Below are positions 46,184 to 55,386 of a stretch of 64,000 nucleotides of DNA, piece by piece (position 1 is the stretch's first letter; each line of letters opens with the position of its first letter). Where the stretch lies: assembly GCA_902630355.1 (NCBI GenBank), contig CACOUL010000004.1, forward strand, positions 1 through 64,000. Reading direction: 5' to 3'. Under the pieces are notes generated by a model that did not search any database, had not been told where the DNA came from, and saw nothing but the letters and a program-made list of their open reading frames with translations. A program made the translations under genes and the position numbers. The stretch comes from Planctomycetaceae bacterium. GTDB lineage: Bacteria; Planctomycetota; Planctomycetia; Pirellulales; UBA7805.

Positions 46184-47452
46184 TCAGTCGAGCGGTAAAA
46201 AGGCGACCCGCGCTTTCGCCTCATAGGCAACCGTGCTTGGCGGAAAGACGGCCAGTGCATTGGCCTCGCTCAGTGCTCTGAGATCTGCTGACCCCTGCCA
46301 GCGAACGCATTTGAGCATGGGCCCCTGGGGGTTCCAAAAAAGCTGCGCGGGGTGATACACGGCCCGATCGCCCACCCGATCAAACCGATCGGTTAAGGTA
46401 GCCGTCGGCAGAGAAGCGTGATCAAGCGACTCTCCCCCCATCTTTTTCAGCGCACTATTAACAAAGAGATGGAAACAGACAAAACTGCTCACCGGATTTC
46501 CGGGGAGTCCAAACACGAGAGTCTGTCGCGCATTTCCTGCCTTACCGAACCAAAGGGGCTTACCCGGTTTGACGCGCACCTTATGAAAAATAGTCCGTAC
46601 ACCGAGGTCCTCCAAAACCTGGGGCACAAAATCGCGCGTGCCGGCAGAAACGCCCCCCGAGAGAATCAGTACATCGGCTTGTAGTCCGCATTCGATCATT
46701 TGCCGCAATACTTCCGGTTCATCACGTCCGATGCCGAGGTCGGTCACATCCAGACCGAGTTGCCGGCCGCAGGCGATGAGCATCGGTCCATTGCTATTGC
46801 GAATTTTTCCCGGCCCCGGGAGTAAACCGGGAGCGACTAATTCATCTCCGGTCGGCAGTACCGCAAGCGTGGGCTTGGATACCACGCGAACTTCCTCGCG
46901 ACCCATCTGCGCGAGCAAACCGATATCGGCGGAGCGCAACCGCGTTCCGGCAACAAGCACTCCCTGGCCGCGAACGAGTGATGTTCCCCGGGGCATCACA
47001 TTTTGCCCTTCTTTCACCGACTTGGTGTTGAATCGGGCAACACCAAGCGGGATACCCGGCTCATCGAGAACATCGACTTGTTCCGTCATCACCACCGCAT
47101 CGGCCCCCCGCGGTATGGCAACTCCGGTCATCACGCGGACCGTCCGACCGGCTTGCACCTCACACGTTGGAACCTGACCGGCGGTTACCTCCTCCACAAT
47201 TTCCAATTCCACCACACTGCCTTCAGGCTGCAACCCGCGAATCGCAAAGTCTGAGGAGCGGACAGCGTATCCATCCACAATCGACTGGTCACGTTGAGGC
47301 ACATCCTGATCACTTACGATGTCTTCATTCAGCACGAAATCAAGCGCGCGATCCACGGCAAGGAGTTCGGATTTTCGCGGCGTCACCTCGCATTGGATCG
47401 CCTCGAGTGCCTCTTGGACCGAAATCATATGTGCGAACGGAATCGAGCCCAT
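46184..47452 (-). CDS. moeA: Molybdopterin molybdotransferase
   Basis: The product is 422 residues. It inserts molybdate into adenylated molybdopterin. Seen are RDQSIVDGYAVRSSDF, VRVMTGVAIPRGADAVVMTEQV, LPTGDELVAPG, the SGGVSAGTRDFV loop (usually GGVS.GDYD; the first acidic residue is Thr here, the second Asp is kept), VRVKPGKPLWFG and FGLPGNPVSSFVCF. The C-terminal domain IV is present. It lies 26 bases after the pabA/trpG gene; no other molybdenum cofactor gene is in view. Confidence 0.94.
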   Translation of the reverse strand: MGSIPFAHMISVQEALEAIQCEVTPRKSELLAVDRALDFVLNEDIVSDQDVPQRDQSIVDGYAVRSSDFAIRGLQPEGSVVELEIVEEVTAGQVPTCEVQAGRTVRVMTGVAIPRGADAVVMTEQVDVLDEPGIPLGVARFNTKSVKEGQNVMPRGTSLVRGQGVLVAGTRLRSADIGLLAQMGREEVRVVSKPTLAVLPTGDELVAPGLLPGPGKIRNSNGPMLIACGRQLGLDVTDLGIGRDEPEVLRQMIECGLQADVLILSGGVSAGTRDFVPQVLEDLGVRTIFHKVRVKPGKPLWFGKAGNARQTLVFGLPGNPVSSFVCFHLFVNSALKKMGGESLDHASLPTATLTDRFDRVGDRAVYHPAQLFWNPQGPMLKCVRWQGSADLRALSEANALAVFPPSTVAYEAKARVAFLPLD

Positions 47453-47478
47453 CTTTCATTGATTCCACTGAGTGATCG

Positions 47479-48066
47479 CTACATGCTGACAGAAAGAAAC
47501 TGACTGAGAATCGTGCTGCCATCAAGGGTCAAAAAACTTTCCGGATGGAATTGCAGTCCGAAGAGCGGATACTCTTGATGTCGAATACCCATAATTTCTT
47601 TTTTTCCATCGCGATCGAATGACCACGCTGTCACTTCAAATTCCGGACTGAGGGTATCGGGTTCGACGATCAGACTATGATAGCGGGTTGCCGTGATCGG
47701 ACTTGGTAGCCCCGCAAAGAGCCCTTTGCCATCGTGGTGGATGTCATCGGTTTTACCATGCATCAATTGGCCGGCACGCACGATCTTGGCACCGAACGCC
47801 TGCGCAATCGATTGGTGCCCCAAACAGACTCCGAGCAATGGAATTTTACCCGCCAGTTGATCCGCTGCCTGCAGAGAGATACCTGCTTCATTGGGCGTAC
47901 ATGGCCCTGGGGAGATAATCACATGCGACGGCTGGAGCGAGAAAATTTCGTCGACCGAAATCGCGTCATTCCGCCGCACAAGAAGATTCAGATCGGGATC
48001 GTATTCGCCGAGTCTCTGTACGAGGTTGTACGTAAACGAGTCGTAGTTATCGATCAATAAAATCAT
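47479..48066 (-). CDS. pabA: Anthranilate/aminodeoxychorismate synthase glutaminase subunit
   Basis: The product is 195 residues, a free-standing class I glutamine amidotransferase: [43 protein letters not shown] with the catalytic Cys, [23 protein letters not shown], and FHPES with the catalytic His. It supplies ammonia for anthranilate (TrpG) or aminodeoxychorismate (PabA) synthesis; many bacteria use one protein for both, and motifs alone do not separate them. It is divergent from nadA. Confidence 0.9.
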   Translation of the reverse strand: MILLIDNYDSFTYNLVQRLGEYDPDLNLLVRRNDAISVDEIFSLQPSHVIISPGPCTPNEAGISLQAADQLAGKIPLLGVCLGHQSIAQAFGAKIVRAGQLMHGKTDDIHHDGKGLFAGLPSPITATRYHSLIVEPDTLSPEFEVTAWSFDRDGKKEIMGIRHQEYPLFGLQFHPESFLTLDGSTILSQFLSVSM

Positions 48067-48213
48067 TGTCTAACTGAGCCAATCGCCTCTCGAAGGATGC
48101 GGTGATACGTGCAAAGGCGTCACCCTGATGAGAACCTCTATTATCTCGCAGAAAAAAAGATTCGCCAGGGTGGTACCTCGGGGACTCGCCTTACGTAAAG
48201 GAAGAAGCGTACA

Positions 48214-49392
48214 ATGGGGGCAGACAAAAAACACTCAATTGCACGTTTTCTCATGCCCACCACGAGCGACCCACTTCCCACATACGCTCTGCCCCCCTTC
48301 AAGGAGTCGGAGAACGCCGAACTATCGGCACGCATCGAAGCGGTTCGCCAAAAGTGGGGCGAGCGACTGGTGATTCTGGGGCACCACTATCAACAGGATG
48401 AAGTGATCGCACACAGCGATCTACGTGGGGATAGCCTGGGATTGAGCCAAAAGGCGGCAGCGAGTGAGCACTGCCGCGTCATCGCATTTTGCGGCGTTCA
48501 CTTTATGGCGGAGACGGCCGACATTCTTGCCAATCGGCCCGAGAAACTCCAAGACCGCGGTGGCGAGCGCGTTTCGGTCTTGCTTCCCGACATGGCTGCC
48601 GGGTGTTCGATGGCCGATATGGCGGAAGTCGATCAAGTCGAGGCAGCGTGGTCCGAATTGAGTGAGCACGTCGACACAAAAAAAATAGTTCCCGTCACCT
48701 ATATTAACTCAGCCGCATCGCTCAAAGCCTTTTGCGGGCGTCATGGCGGGATTGTCTGCACATCGAGCAATGCAGAGAGCGTCTTGCGATGGGCATTCGA
48801 ACGTGGCGATCGCGTCTTCTTTTTTCCCGATCAACACTTGGGCCGGAACACGGCCATGTCGATGGGAATCGACCCCGCCGAGATGCCGGTCTGGGACCCG
48901 TATGCGGATTTCGGAGGGGGCAATGAAGCTGCCGAATTGCAGCAAAGTCGCGTCCTCCTCTGGAAAGGGCACTGCAGCGTGCATCAAATGTTCACTGCGG
49001 CCCACGTTGCCCAATTCCGACAACAGTACCCTCAAATAAAAATCTTGGTGCATCCCGAGTGTCCTCGTGAAGTATACGAAATTGCCGATGAAGCGGGCTC
49101 AACCGCGAAGATTATTGATGTGGTCCGCCAGGCCCCTGCCGGCACTCAATGGGCAATTGGCACCGAATTGCATTTGGTGAATCGCCTCAAACAGGAACAT
49201 CCCGAGCAAGAGATTCACTTTCTCTCACCGGTGGTCTGCATGTGCGCTACCATGTACCGAATTGACCTGGCGCACCTTTGCTGGACGCTCGAAAATCTTG
49301 ATGCGGGAACACCCGTCGGCACAATCGAGGTTGACCCTGAAATCGCCCGTTGGTCTTTAGTCGCACTCGAGCGCATGCTCGAGTTAAGTTGA
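48214..49392 (+). CDS. nadA: Quinolinate synthase
   Basis: The product is 392 residues; ATG 48214 has AAGGAAGAA upstream. It condenses iminoaspartate with dihydroxyacetone phosphate to quinolinate for NAD synthesis, using a 4Fe-4S cluster. The three expected cluster cysteines lie in DMAAGCSMADM, LWKGHCSVHQMF and SPVVCMCATMYRI. Other motifs are LGHHYQQDEVIAHSDLRGDSLGLSQKA, TYINSAASLKAFCG and FFPDQHLGRNTA. The last nine bases overlap the 3' end of the convergent cyclophilin gene. Confidence 0.95.
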   Translation: MGADKKHSIARFLMPTTSDPLPTYALPPFKESENAELSARIEAVRQKWGERLVILGHHYQQDEVIAHSDLRGDSLGLSQKAAASEHCRVIAFCGVHFMAETADILANRPEKLQDRGGERVSVLLPDMAAGCSMADMAEVDQVEAAWSELSEHVDTKKIVPVTYINSAASLKAFCGRHGGIVCTSSNAESVLRWAFERGDRVFFFPDQHLGRNTAMSMGIDPAEMPVWDPYADFGGGNEAAELQQSRVLLWKGHCSVHQMFTAAHVAQFRQQYPQIKILVHPECPREVYEIADEAGSTAKIIDVVRQAPAGTQWAIGTELHLVNRLKQEHPEQEIHFLSPVVCMCATMYRIDLAHLCWTLENLDAGTPVGTIEVDPEIARWSLVALERMLELS

Positions 49393-50514
49393 GGCCGGTG
49401 CTTCGCCAGGAACGTACGGGGTAGGGCGGTACTCGTGGTCCCTGCGTCGCTCGACCTGGGCCTTCAGAATTTTGTCGGCTTCGATCGAGGGGTCCATTTT
49501 TTTACTCGGATCGCGTCGCTGAAGTTTTGCAAGGACATCCATCCCGTCGGTGACTCGACCGAAAACAGTATGTTTTCCGTCGAGATGGCTGGTTGGCGTC
49601 AAACACAAAAAGAATTGCGAACCACCCGAGTGCGGCTCGGCCGAGCGGGCCATGCTAAGGCTCCCACGGAAGTGCCGACGGGGATCTCCTTCGAGGCACT
49701 CGCTGCGAATCGTATATCCTGGACCACCCGTGCCATCTCCCTGAGGACATCCCCCTTGGACCACATGATGGGGAATCACGCGGTGAAAGTCCAAACCATC
49801 ATAAAATCCTTGATCGATGAGATGGATAAAATTAGCGACGGTTTCGGGTGCATCGTTTTCAAAAAGTTCTAATTCGATGTCACCTTGCGAAGTGGAAAGT
49901 TTTACCCGTGGGAGATCGTCGGCAATCTGCTCTGCCTCCCGAATGCTTCGTTCTTCATTCCATGCAGCCTCCCGCACCGGAATGGCATCAAACAACTCTC
50001 GATTACGGCGAATGAGTGACTCTTTTTCATTTGCACGCTCCAAACAATCTCTTGCAACCTCGAATTGATTTGTCATGTACGCGGCAACTCCGGTTGCCAC
50101 TAAAATCGGACGTTCCTGATAGCCATTCTCCATCAGCAATTGCCCAATTCTCGCCATGCGTTCAAAGTCATCCAATGCCTCAAGCCCTATCAGGCGAACC
50201 TTTAGAAAGTTGGCAGCCTCTTTTTTCCTCTCACCGTTGTCTACCAACTCAGCTTCTGCAGCAGCGGTAAATTTCATCAATGCATCATTTCCGTCTCGGA
50301 TCGCCTCCAGATAGCGAGCGCGGAGCGGGGCGACCTCTTCTCCTGCGGCCACTGCAAGTTGGTTGCGGATTTGCTGCAAGGATACAATTTTATCCTTCCA
50401 TGCAGCGAGAGATTCGGTGTAGGCATCGTCGCCACTTTTCGCATTCACTTCCTGAAGCGGGATGGCGACAAACGCATAAAAAACAAAAATGGTCACAAAA
50501 CGCAATAAATTCAT
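49384..50514 (-). CDS. Exported cyclophilin-type peptidyl-prolyl isomerase with helical N-terminal domain
   Basis: The product is 376 residues. A signal peptide (FVTIFVFYAFVAIPLQEVNA) precedes a helical region of about 170 residues that looks TPR-like (YMTNQFEVARDCLERANEKES), then the cyclophilin domain from about residue 205: VKLSTSQGDIELELFENDAPETVANFIHL, YDGLDFHRVIPHHVVQGGCPQGDGTGGPGY, SLSMARSAEPHSGGSQFFLCL and LDGKHTVFGRV. The catalytic Arg in FHRV and the QFF motif are present. It should help protein folding in the periplasm. It overlaps nadA by nine bases at the 3' end. Confidence 0.9.
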   Translation of the reverse strand: MNLLRFVTIFVFYAFVAIPLQEVNAKSGDDAYTESLAAWKDKIVSLQQIRNQLAVAAGEEVAPLRARYLEAIRDGNDALMKFTAAAEAELVDNGERKKEAANFLKVRLIGLEALDDFERMARIGQLLMENGYQERPILVATGVAAYMTNQFEVARDCLERANEKESLIRRNRELFDAIPVREAAWNEERSIREAEQIADDLPRVKLSTSQGDIELELFENDAPETVANFIHLIDQGFYDGLDFHRVIPHHVVQGGCPQGDGTGGPGYTIRSECLEGDPRRHFRGSLSMARSAEPHSGGSQFFLCLTPTSHLDGKHTVFGRVTDGMDVLAKLQRRDPSKKMDPSIEADKILKAQVERRRDHEYRPTPYVPGEAPAST

Positions 50515-50533
50515 CTCTTCACTCTCGGTACCG

Positions 50534-50567
50534 TGTCGTCGATGACGATGACACTGTCGTCGATGAC
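50534..50567. repeat. Short tandem repeat in the cyclophilin/rsmD divergent gap
   Basis: TGTCGTCGATGAC occurs at 50534-50546 and 50555-50567 (21-base period), with GATGACAC between. The elements are partly self-complementary. It lies just upstream of the cyclophilin start. Confidence 0.6.
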
Positions 50568-50715
50568 ACTGTGATGGATATTAAAAAAATGATTCCGGCC
50601 ATAATGATTCCGTCCATGAGGCCACTCCCTATCATTCAACTATCGCCTATCGATCGTTGCAAGGCTCTGTACAATAGAAAAGTCTCCGTCCGACCGGCCA
50701 AAGAAAATAAATTCC

Positions 50716-51330
50716 ATGGCAGCGAACCCGAAAGGGAAGAAATCGAAATCGCCAGATGCTGCTTCTCCGATGCCGTTGCGGATCGTGGGGGGCAAGTTCC
50801 GTGGACACAAAATCAATTACCACGGTGACCCGGTCACCCGACCGATGAAGCATCGTGTGCGGGAGGCCATTTTCAACCTTGTTGGTCCGACCGTCGAGCA
50901 GTTGCACGCGATCGACCTTTTTGCCGGTACTGGGGCATTGGGACTCGAGGCGCTCAGTCGCGGCGCACAGAGTGCCACATTCGTTGAACGCCATTTTCCT
51001 ACGGCGGCAACCATACAGAGCAACATCGATCAGTTAAATGTTGCACCGCAATCAAAGATCGCGACTTCCGATGTCTTCGTGTGGAGTCGGAAGCGATTGG
51101 ACTTTCCTCCCGATCCATGGCTTGTGCTCTGTGCACCTCCCTACGACCTTTTTGTATCTGCAACCGACAAAATGATTCAACTCGTTACCGCGTGGGTCGA
51201 AATAGCGGCCCCGGGAAGCCAAATTGTCGTCGAGTCCGATGATCGATTCGATTACACCAAGCTGCCCCTGCTTGCGGACTGGGATGTGCGACATTACGCT
51301 CCGGCCACCATTGCCCTTTTTCGCAAATAA
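50716..51330 (+). CDS. rsmD: 16S rRNA (guanine(966)-N2)-methyltransferase, RsmD family
   Basis: The product is 204 residues. After a Lys-rich N-terminus come LRIVGGKFRGHKI, RPMKHRVREAIFNLV, the SAM-binding DLFAGTGALGLEALSRGA and FVERH. The catalytic motif IV, usually (D/N)PP(Y/F) in this family, reads APPY (LVLCAPPYDLF); the acidic/amide residue is absent. The protein should methylate G966 of 16S rRNA if active. The cupin gene follows by 16 bases. Confidence 0.88.
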   Translation: MAANPKGKKSKSPDAASPMPLRIVGGKFRGHKINYHGDPVTRPMKHRVREAIFNLVGPTVEQLHAIDLFAGTGALGLEALSRGAQSATFVERHFPTAATIQSNIDQLNVAPQSKIATSDVFVWSRKRLDFPPDPWLVLCAPPYDLFVSATDKMIQLVTAWVEIAAPGSQIVVESDDRFDYTKLPLLADWDVRHYAPATIALFRK

Positions 51331-51346
51331 GCAAAAGGAGGACTGG

Positions 51347-51721
51347 ATGGATATCCAGAATATTGATCGCGTGCCCGCATTCCGGACAAAAGATGGTTCG
51401 GAGATCAGAGAACTGCTCGCGCATCGAAACTCAGCGATTCGAAACCAGAGTTTGGCTGAGGCGCGCTTGCCGGAAGGTACGGGAACCATTCCGCATCTTC
51501 ATCCGCAAACAGAAGAAATTTACTACATCTTGGAAGGCGAGGCCGAGATGATTATCGCAGACGAACGACAAAGCGTGGGTGTCGGTGACGCAATCGCAAT
51601 ACCCCCGGGAATCGTGCATCAAATCGTGAACCGGGGTGTTGGCACGTTGAAATTTATCTGCTGCTGTGCGCCCGCGTACGAAGATGCCGATACCGTGATG
51701 CTTGAGGGCGGAACGACGTAG
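51347..51721 (+). CDS. Small cupin-domain protein
   Basis: ATG 51347 with AAGGAGGA upstream gives 124 residues; longer frames run into rsmD. The cupin motifs are complete: G..PHLHPQTEEIYYILEGEAEM with two His and Glu, and GDAIAIPPGIVHQIVNRG with the third His. It should be a metal-binding beta barrel; cupins of this size include isomerases, dioxygenases and sugar-binding proteins, and the substrate cannot be read. Confidence 0.85.
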   Translation: MDIQNIDRVPAFRTKDGSEIRELLAHRNSAIRNQSLAEARLPEGTGTIPHLHPQTEEIYYILEGEAEMIIADERQSVGVGDAIAIPPGIVHQIVNRGVGTLKFICCCAPAYEDADTVMLEGGTT

Positions 51722-51986
51722 GAGTCACCACCGTAGTTGATTATCAAACCACCTCAAACCTGCGAGGGGCGGACAGAAAAAATCACAACCCTTCAAAACT
51801 CCGAATATCACGAACCGCATAACCGCTACAAATTTACAGCGGGCCTCCAAATTGCATTGATTCAGCCGCTGCGAGCTTCCCGGAGTCGGTGAAACCCTTG
51901 ATGGGCAGGGCGTTTAAGACCGATTTCTATCTTAAGGGACCGCAGTATCTGGGCGGACCGTTGACCCACGCCGGAGGGAATCGGTG

Positions 51987-54116
51987 ATGCATCCGCAGAA
52001 TGGCCTCAAATGGCCACACTTCTTGATTCTCACGCTCGTGTTCGTCCTCGGCATCCTCGTCCCACTCTCCTGGCATCGCCAACGTGGTCGGCACCCGATC
52101 GAACCACTTAGCGGTCGCAATCAGTTGTATCGGCAACCGGCTGTAGATCCTTCGACAGACGAGCAACATTCTTTTTGGCGCTTCGAGTCGGTCGCACATG
52201 GCAAATCCGATCTCAACCCGAATAACAGCGAATCGCCCTACCGCCGATGGAGTCCGATTGCAGATCCTGCACCGCGCTACACTGCATCAGCATGGCCCAC
52301 TGCCCACACGCTGTTAAGTCGACTTCATCGCCTCGCGCAGACCGAAGTCACCCGCGTCTGGGCACAAAATGTAACCGATCAATTATCCGCTTTGGAGCAC
52401 TGCACGAGCCTCACGAGCGAACAGGCGCCCGAGATCTTTAGTGCGATTCAAAAGTTAATCGACAGCGCGGTTGAGATTGCCCCTGAGATAGACGACCGCG
52501 GCACACTCTATGAGTTGAACGCCACTCGCTACGACCTCATCCGCAGACTGGACGTCTGGAAAGCGTCCTATCAACTGACCACCCACTTTCCACAGGGAGT
52601 CTTGCCGAGCGGTCAACCGTTCCTCACTGCTTCGCTCGTCAGTGGGGGAGACGATACGCCTAACGCAGATTTTTGTACGGTGAAGCTCTCCAACCTGCTC
52701 GCTGCCATCGAGCAATATGAGTTTTCGCGGCGAGGAAGCGACGCGACGCAGTTGGCTAGCGCCATCGACCCGCTTCTCAAGTCGGCAAATGAATCACAGC
52801 GAACTCTCGGCACCGTAATCGATCAGCACTACCGCAATGCGAACCTCCGGATTGTGGCAACTGGTAATCTGATGAACCGATTGTTACCACCCACGCGCAA
52901 CGACGCAGGTAAAATCGACGATACCATTCTCGGTGTCCCGGTGTGGGGTAATAGCAGAACGCGGACGTCGCTTCGTACTCGTTTAATCCCCGATCCCCAC
53001 CAGATTCGTATCGGCATGGAAGCCTGGGGCCACGTCTTTTCTGACACGGTAGCGTCCAACCGAAGCGTCTACCTTTACAACGAGGGTGAAACGGCGTTTC
53101 TGGTCCGCAAATTAATCCTGATTGACCACCACGGAGTCAAAGCAAAACCGACGATCGCCCATGCCATCAGTGAAACGGAGTTGATCGACATCGAGACTGA
53201 CTACGACAACATCCCGTTTGTCGGCTCGTGGGTTCGAAAAGCGGCCCGGAAAAAACATGCCGAGGGACATGATCAAGCGCTCAATGAGACCGAATCTCGG
53301 GTCGCCACCCAAGCGCGGCGGACATTCGATCAACAACTCGACCCCCGACTCCGTAAAGGAATTGACGGATTTTATTACGAACTATGGAAACCACTCGATC
53401 GACTGGGGCTGGAACCGACCGCCGTGCAGTTGTATACGACCGAAAAACGCGCGACGGGCCGCTTACGCCTCGGGCACTCGCAGCAACTTGCGGGCTGCTC
53501 AGCACGACCGCGGGCCCTCTCTAACAGTCTGCTGAGTATGCAATTTCACGAAAGTGCAATCAATAATGGATTTGCTCAACTCGATCTGGCTGGAAAGAGT
53601 TTTTCTCTTCACGATCTCTACCTGCACGTGATGGAAAAAATGGGAAGAGACCCGGAGGAGGTCCCCGAGTCGATGACCAAAAAAGTACACGTTACATTTG
53701 CCTCACAAGATCCCTTTTCCGTTCGCTGCGAAGACGATCGAGTGACGCTGGTCATGTCGCTGAAAAAAGTGACCAAGGGCAGCAAGTACAAATGGTTGAA
53801 TCTCCGCATTACGGCCGACTATGGCATCGAAAGCGAGGGAAACCGAGCCTATCTCGTGCGTCAAAATGCCATTCGACTCGAAGGAAAGAAATTACGCACA
53901 CGTGACCAGATTGCCCTGCGGGGTGTGTTTAGCAAAGTGCTTTCCCGCGGAAACGAAATTCCCCTGATGCCGAAAAAAGTGACTGAAAATCCGCGGATGG
54001 AAGACGTCGTGGTCACGCAAAAGCAAATCCGCGACGGCTGGATCGGAATCGCGCTCGGCCCTCGGGACCCGCAGACCGCGAACCTGCAGCATCGCCCCGA
54101 AACGCGCAATCGCTAA
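51987..54116 (+). CDS. Large membrane-anchored protein of unknown function
   Basis: ATG 51987 (or GTG 51984), after GGAGGG, gives 709 residues. One N-terminal hydrophobic helix (residues 11-30) is followed by a long extracytoplasmic region. The first 300 residues are mainly helical. The middle begins with HQIRIGMEAWGHVFSD and includes a helical stretch with a KHAEGHDQALNETESRVATQARRTFDQQL pattern; the end is strand-rich (VHVTFASQDPFSVRCEDDRVTLVMSLKKV). I recognise no Pfam-type domain. The style (anchored, about 700 residues) fits large planctomycete-specific envelope proteins. Confidence 0.6.
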   Translation: MHPQNGLKWPHFLILTLVFVLGILVPLSWHRQRGRHPIEPLSGRNQLYRQPAVDPSTDEQHSFWRFESVAHGKSDLNPNNSESPYRRWSPIADPAPRYTASAWPTAHTLLSRLHRLAQTEVTRVWAQNVTDQLSALEHCTSLTSEQAPEIFSAIQKLIDSAVEIAPEIDDRGTLYELNATRYDLIRRLDVWKASYQLTTHFPQGVLPSGQPFLTASLVSGGDDTPNADFCTVKLSNLLAAIEQYEFSRRGSDATQLASAIDPLLKSANESQRTLGTVIDQHYRNANLRIVATGNLMNRLLPPTRNDAGKIDDTILGVPVWGNSRTRTSLRTRLIPDPHQIRIGMEAWGHVFSDTVASNRSVYLYNEGETAFLVRKLILIDHHGVKAKPTIAHAISETELIDIETDYDNIPFVGSWVRKAARKKHAEGHDQALNETESRVATQARRTFDQQLDPRLRKGIDGFYYELWKPLDRLGLEPTAVQLYTTEKRATGRLRLGHSQQLAGCSARPRALSNSLLSMQFHESAINNGFAQLDLAGKSFSLHDLYLHVMEKMGRDPEEVPESMTKKVHVTFASQDPFSVRCEDDRVTLVMSLKKVTKGSKYKWLNLRITADYGIESEGNRAYLVRQNAIRLEGKKLRTRDQIALRGVFSKVLSRGNEIPLMPKKVTENPRMEDVVVTQKQIRDGWIGIALGPRDPQTANLQHRPETRNR

Positions 54117-54180
54117 TCGCAGGGGCGTTTGCTGTCCCCTCCCTATTTCAACGGCGATTTGACCTCTAAAATCGTCGCCT

Positions 54181-55386
54181 ATGAAGATTGCTTATCTTGA
54201 TTGTGCCAGCGGGATCAGCGGCGATATGACGCTCGGCGCCCTCGTCGATGCGGGGATTGACTTGGAGACGATTCAAGCCGGGATCGATTCCCTTGGCCTG
54301 AAGGGATGTCGCCTCTCGTCGCAGGAAGTCACCAAAAACGGATTCCGGGCCACCCAGGTGCAAGTGTACCATCCGCCCGAGCACAAACATCGACACCTGT
54401 GTGATATTCACGCAATGATCGATGCGAGCGATATCACCCCAGGACAGAAGGAATTGGCAAAAAATATTTTCCGTCGACTGGGAGAGGCGGAAGCCAAAGT
54501 CCACGGAACCACTCTCGAGAAAGTTCACTTCCACGAAGTGGGAGCCGTCGACTCGATCGCCGACATTGTGGGTGCCGCGATCGGTTGGAATCTTTTGCAA
54601 GTGGACCGAATTTGTGCGTCGCCGGTTCCCACGGGAACCGGGTCGATTGAAATTGCCCACGGACGTTGCAGCCTTCCGGCACCTGCGACCACCGAACTTC
54701 TCAAGGGTATCCCCCTCGCTGAATCTCATGTGGATGCTGAATTGACGACACCGACCGGCGCGGCCATTCTCGCCGAACTGGTCGATTCCTTCGGCCAACT
54801 GCCCGCCATGGCCATCGAGACGATCGGCTGCGGTGCGGGACAGCGGGATCTTCCGGGACAGCCCAACCTCCTCCGCCTGATCTTGGGCACGGCGGCTGAT
54901 GCGGCGACGACCAGCGAAATGATCTGGGTGGTGGAAACACAACTCGACGATGCAACGGGAGAATGGATTGGACACTTGAAGGAGACCCTATTGGCGAGTG
55001 GAGCGGTCGATGCCTTCTGCACATCCATTCAAATGAAGAAGAATCGGCCCGGAATTCTTCTCACGGTACTCTGCCACGCTGTGAATCTACAGCAAATTGA
55101 AACGACAATCCTGCAAAACTCGACAACGCTCGGTTTGCGAAAATGGTCTGCCGAGCGGACCGTCCTCCCCCGAAGAGTGCATCGGGTGAGTACGCCCTGG
55201 GGGGAAGTGGCGGGCGTCGTCGCGCAGCGACCGTCTCAGCAGATGAGTTTCGCTCCCGAATACGAGGACTGTCAGCGACTCGCCGAGCAGGCAAATGTCC
55301 CGCTTATTGAAATCTATCGCGCGGCCCAGCAGGCCTTCGAGCCGGGGGGCGTGCCGCCATTTTCATCCGAGACTACCGATCCTTAG
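54181..55386 (+). CDS. larC: Nickel-pincer cofactor biosynthesis protein LarC
   Basis: The product is 401 residues in one frame. It inserts nickel into the pyridinium-3,5-bisthiocarboxylate mononucleotide cofactor in a CTP-dependent step. The family start [25 protein letters not shown], the His-rich [63 protein letters not shown] and [13 protein letters not shown] are all present. In some lactobacilli the gene is split by a programmed frameshift; here it is continuous. No larA, larB or larE is in the window. Its stop shares bases with the convergent gene. Confidence 0.92.
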   Translation: MKIAYLDCASGISGDMTLGALVDAGIDLETIQAGIDSLGLKGCRLSSQEVTKNGFRATQVQVYHPPEHKHRHLCDIHAMIDASDITPGQKELAKNIFRRLGEAEAKVHGTTLEKVHFHEVGAVDSIADIVGAAIGWNLLQVDRICASPVPTGTGSIEIAHGRCSLPAPATTELLKGIPLAESHVDAELTTPTGAAILAELVDSFGQLPAMAIETIGCGAGQRDLPGQPNLLRLILGTAADAATTSEMIWVVETQLDDATGEWIGHLKETLLASGAVDAFCTSIQMKKNRPGILLTVLCHAVNLQQIETTILQNSTTLGLRKWSAERTVLPRRVHRVSTPWGEVAGVVAQRPSQQMSFAPEYEDCQRLAEQANVPLIEIYRAAQQAFEPGGVPPFSSETTDP

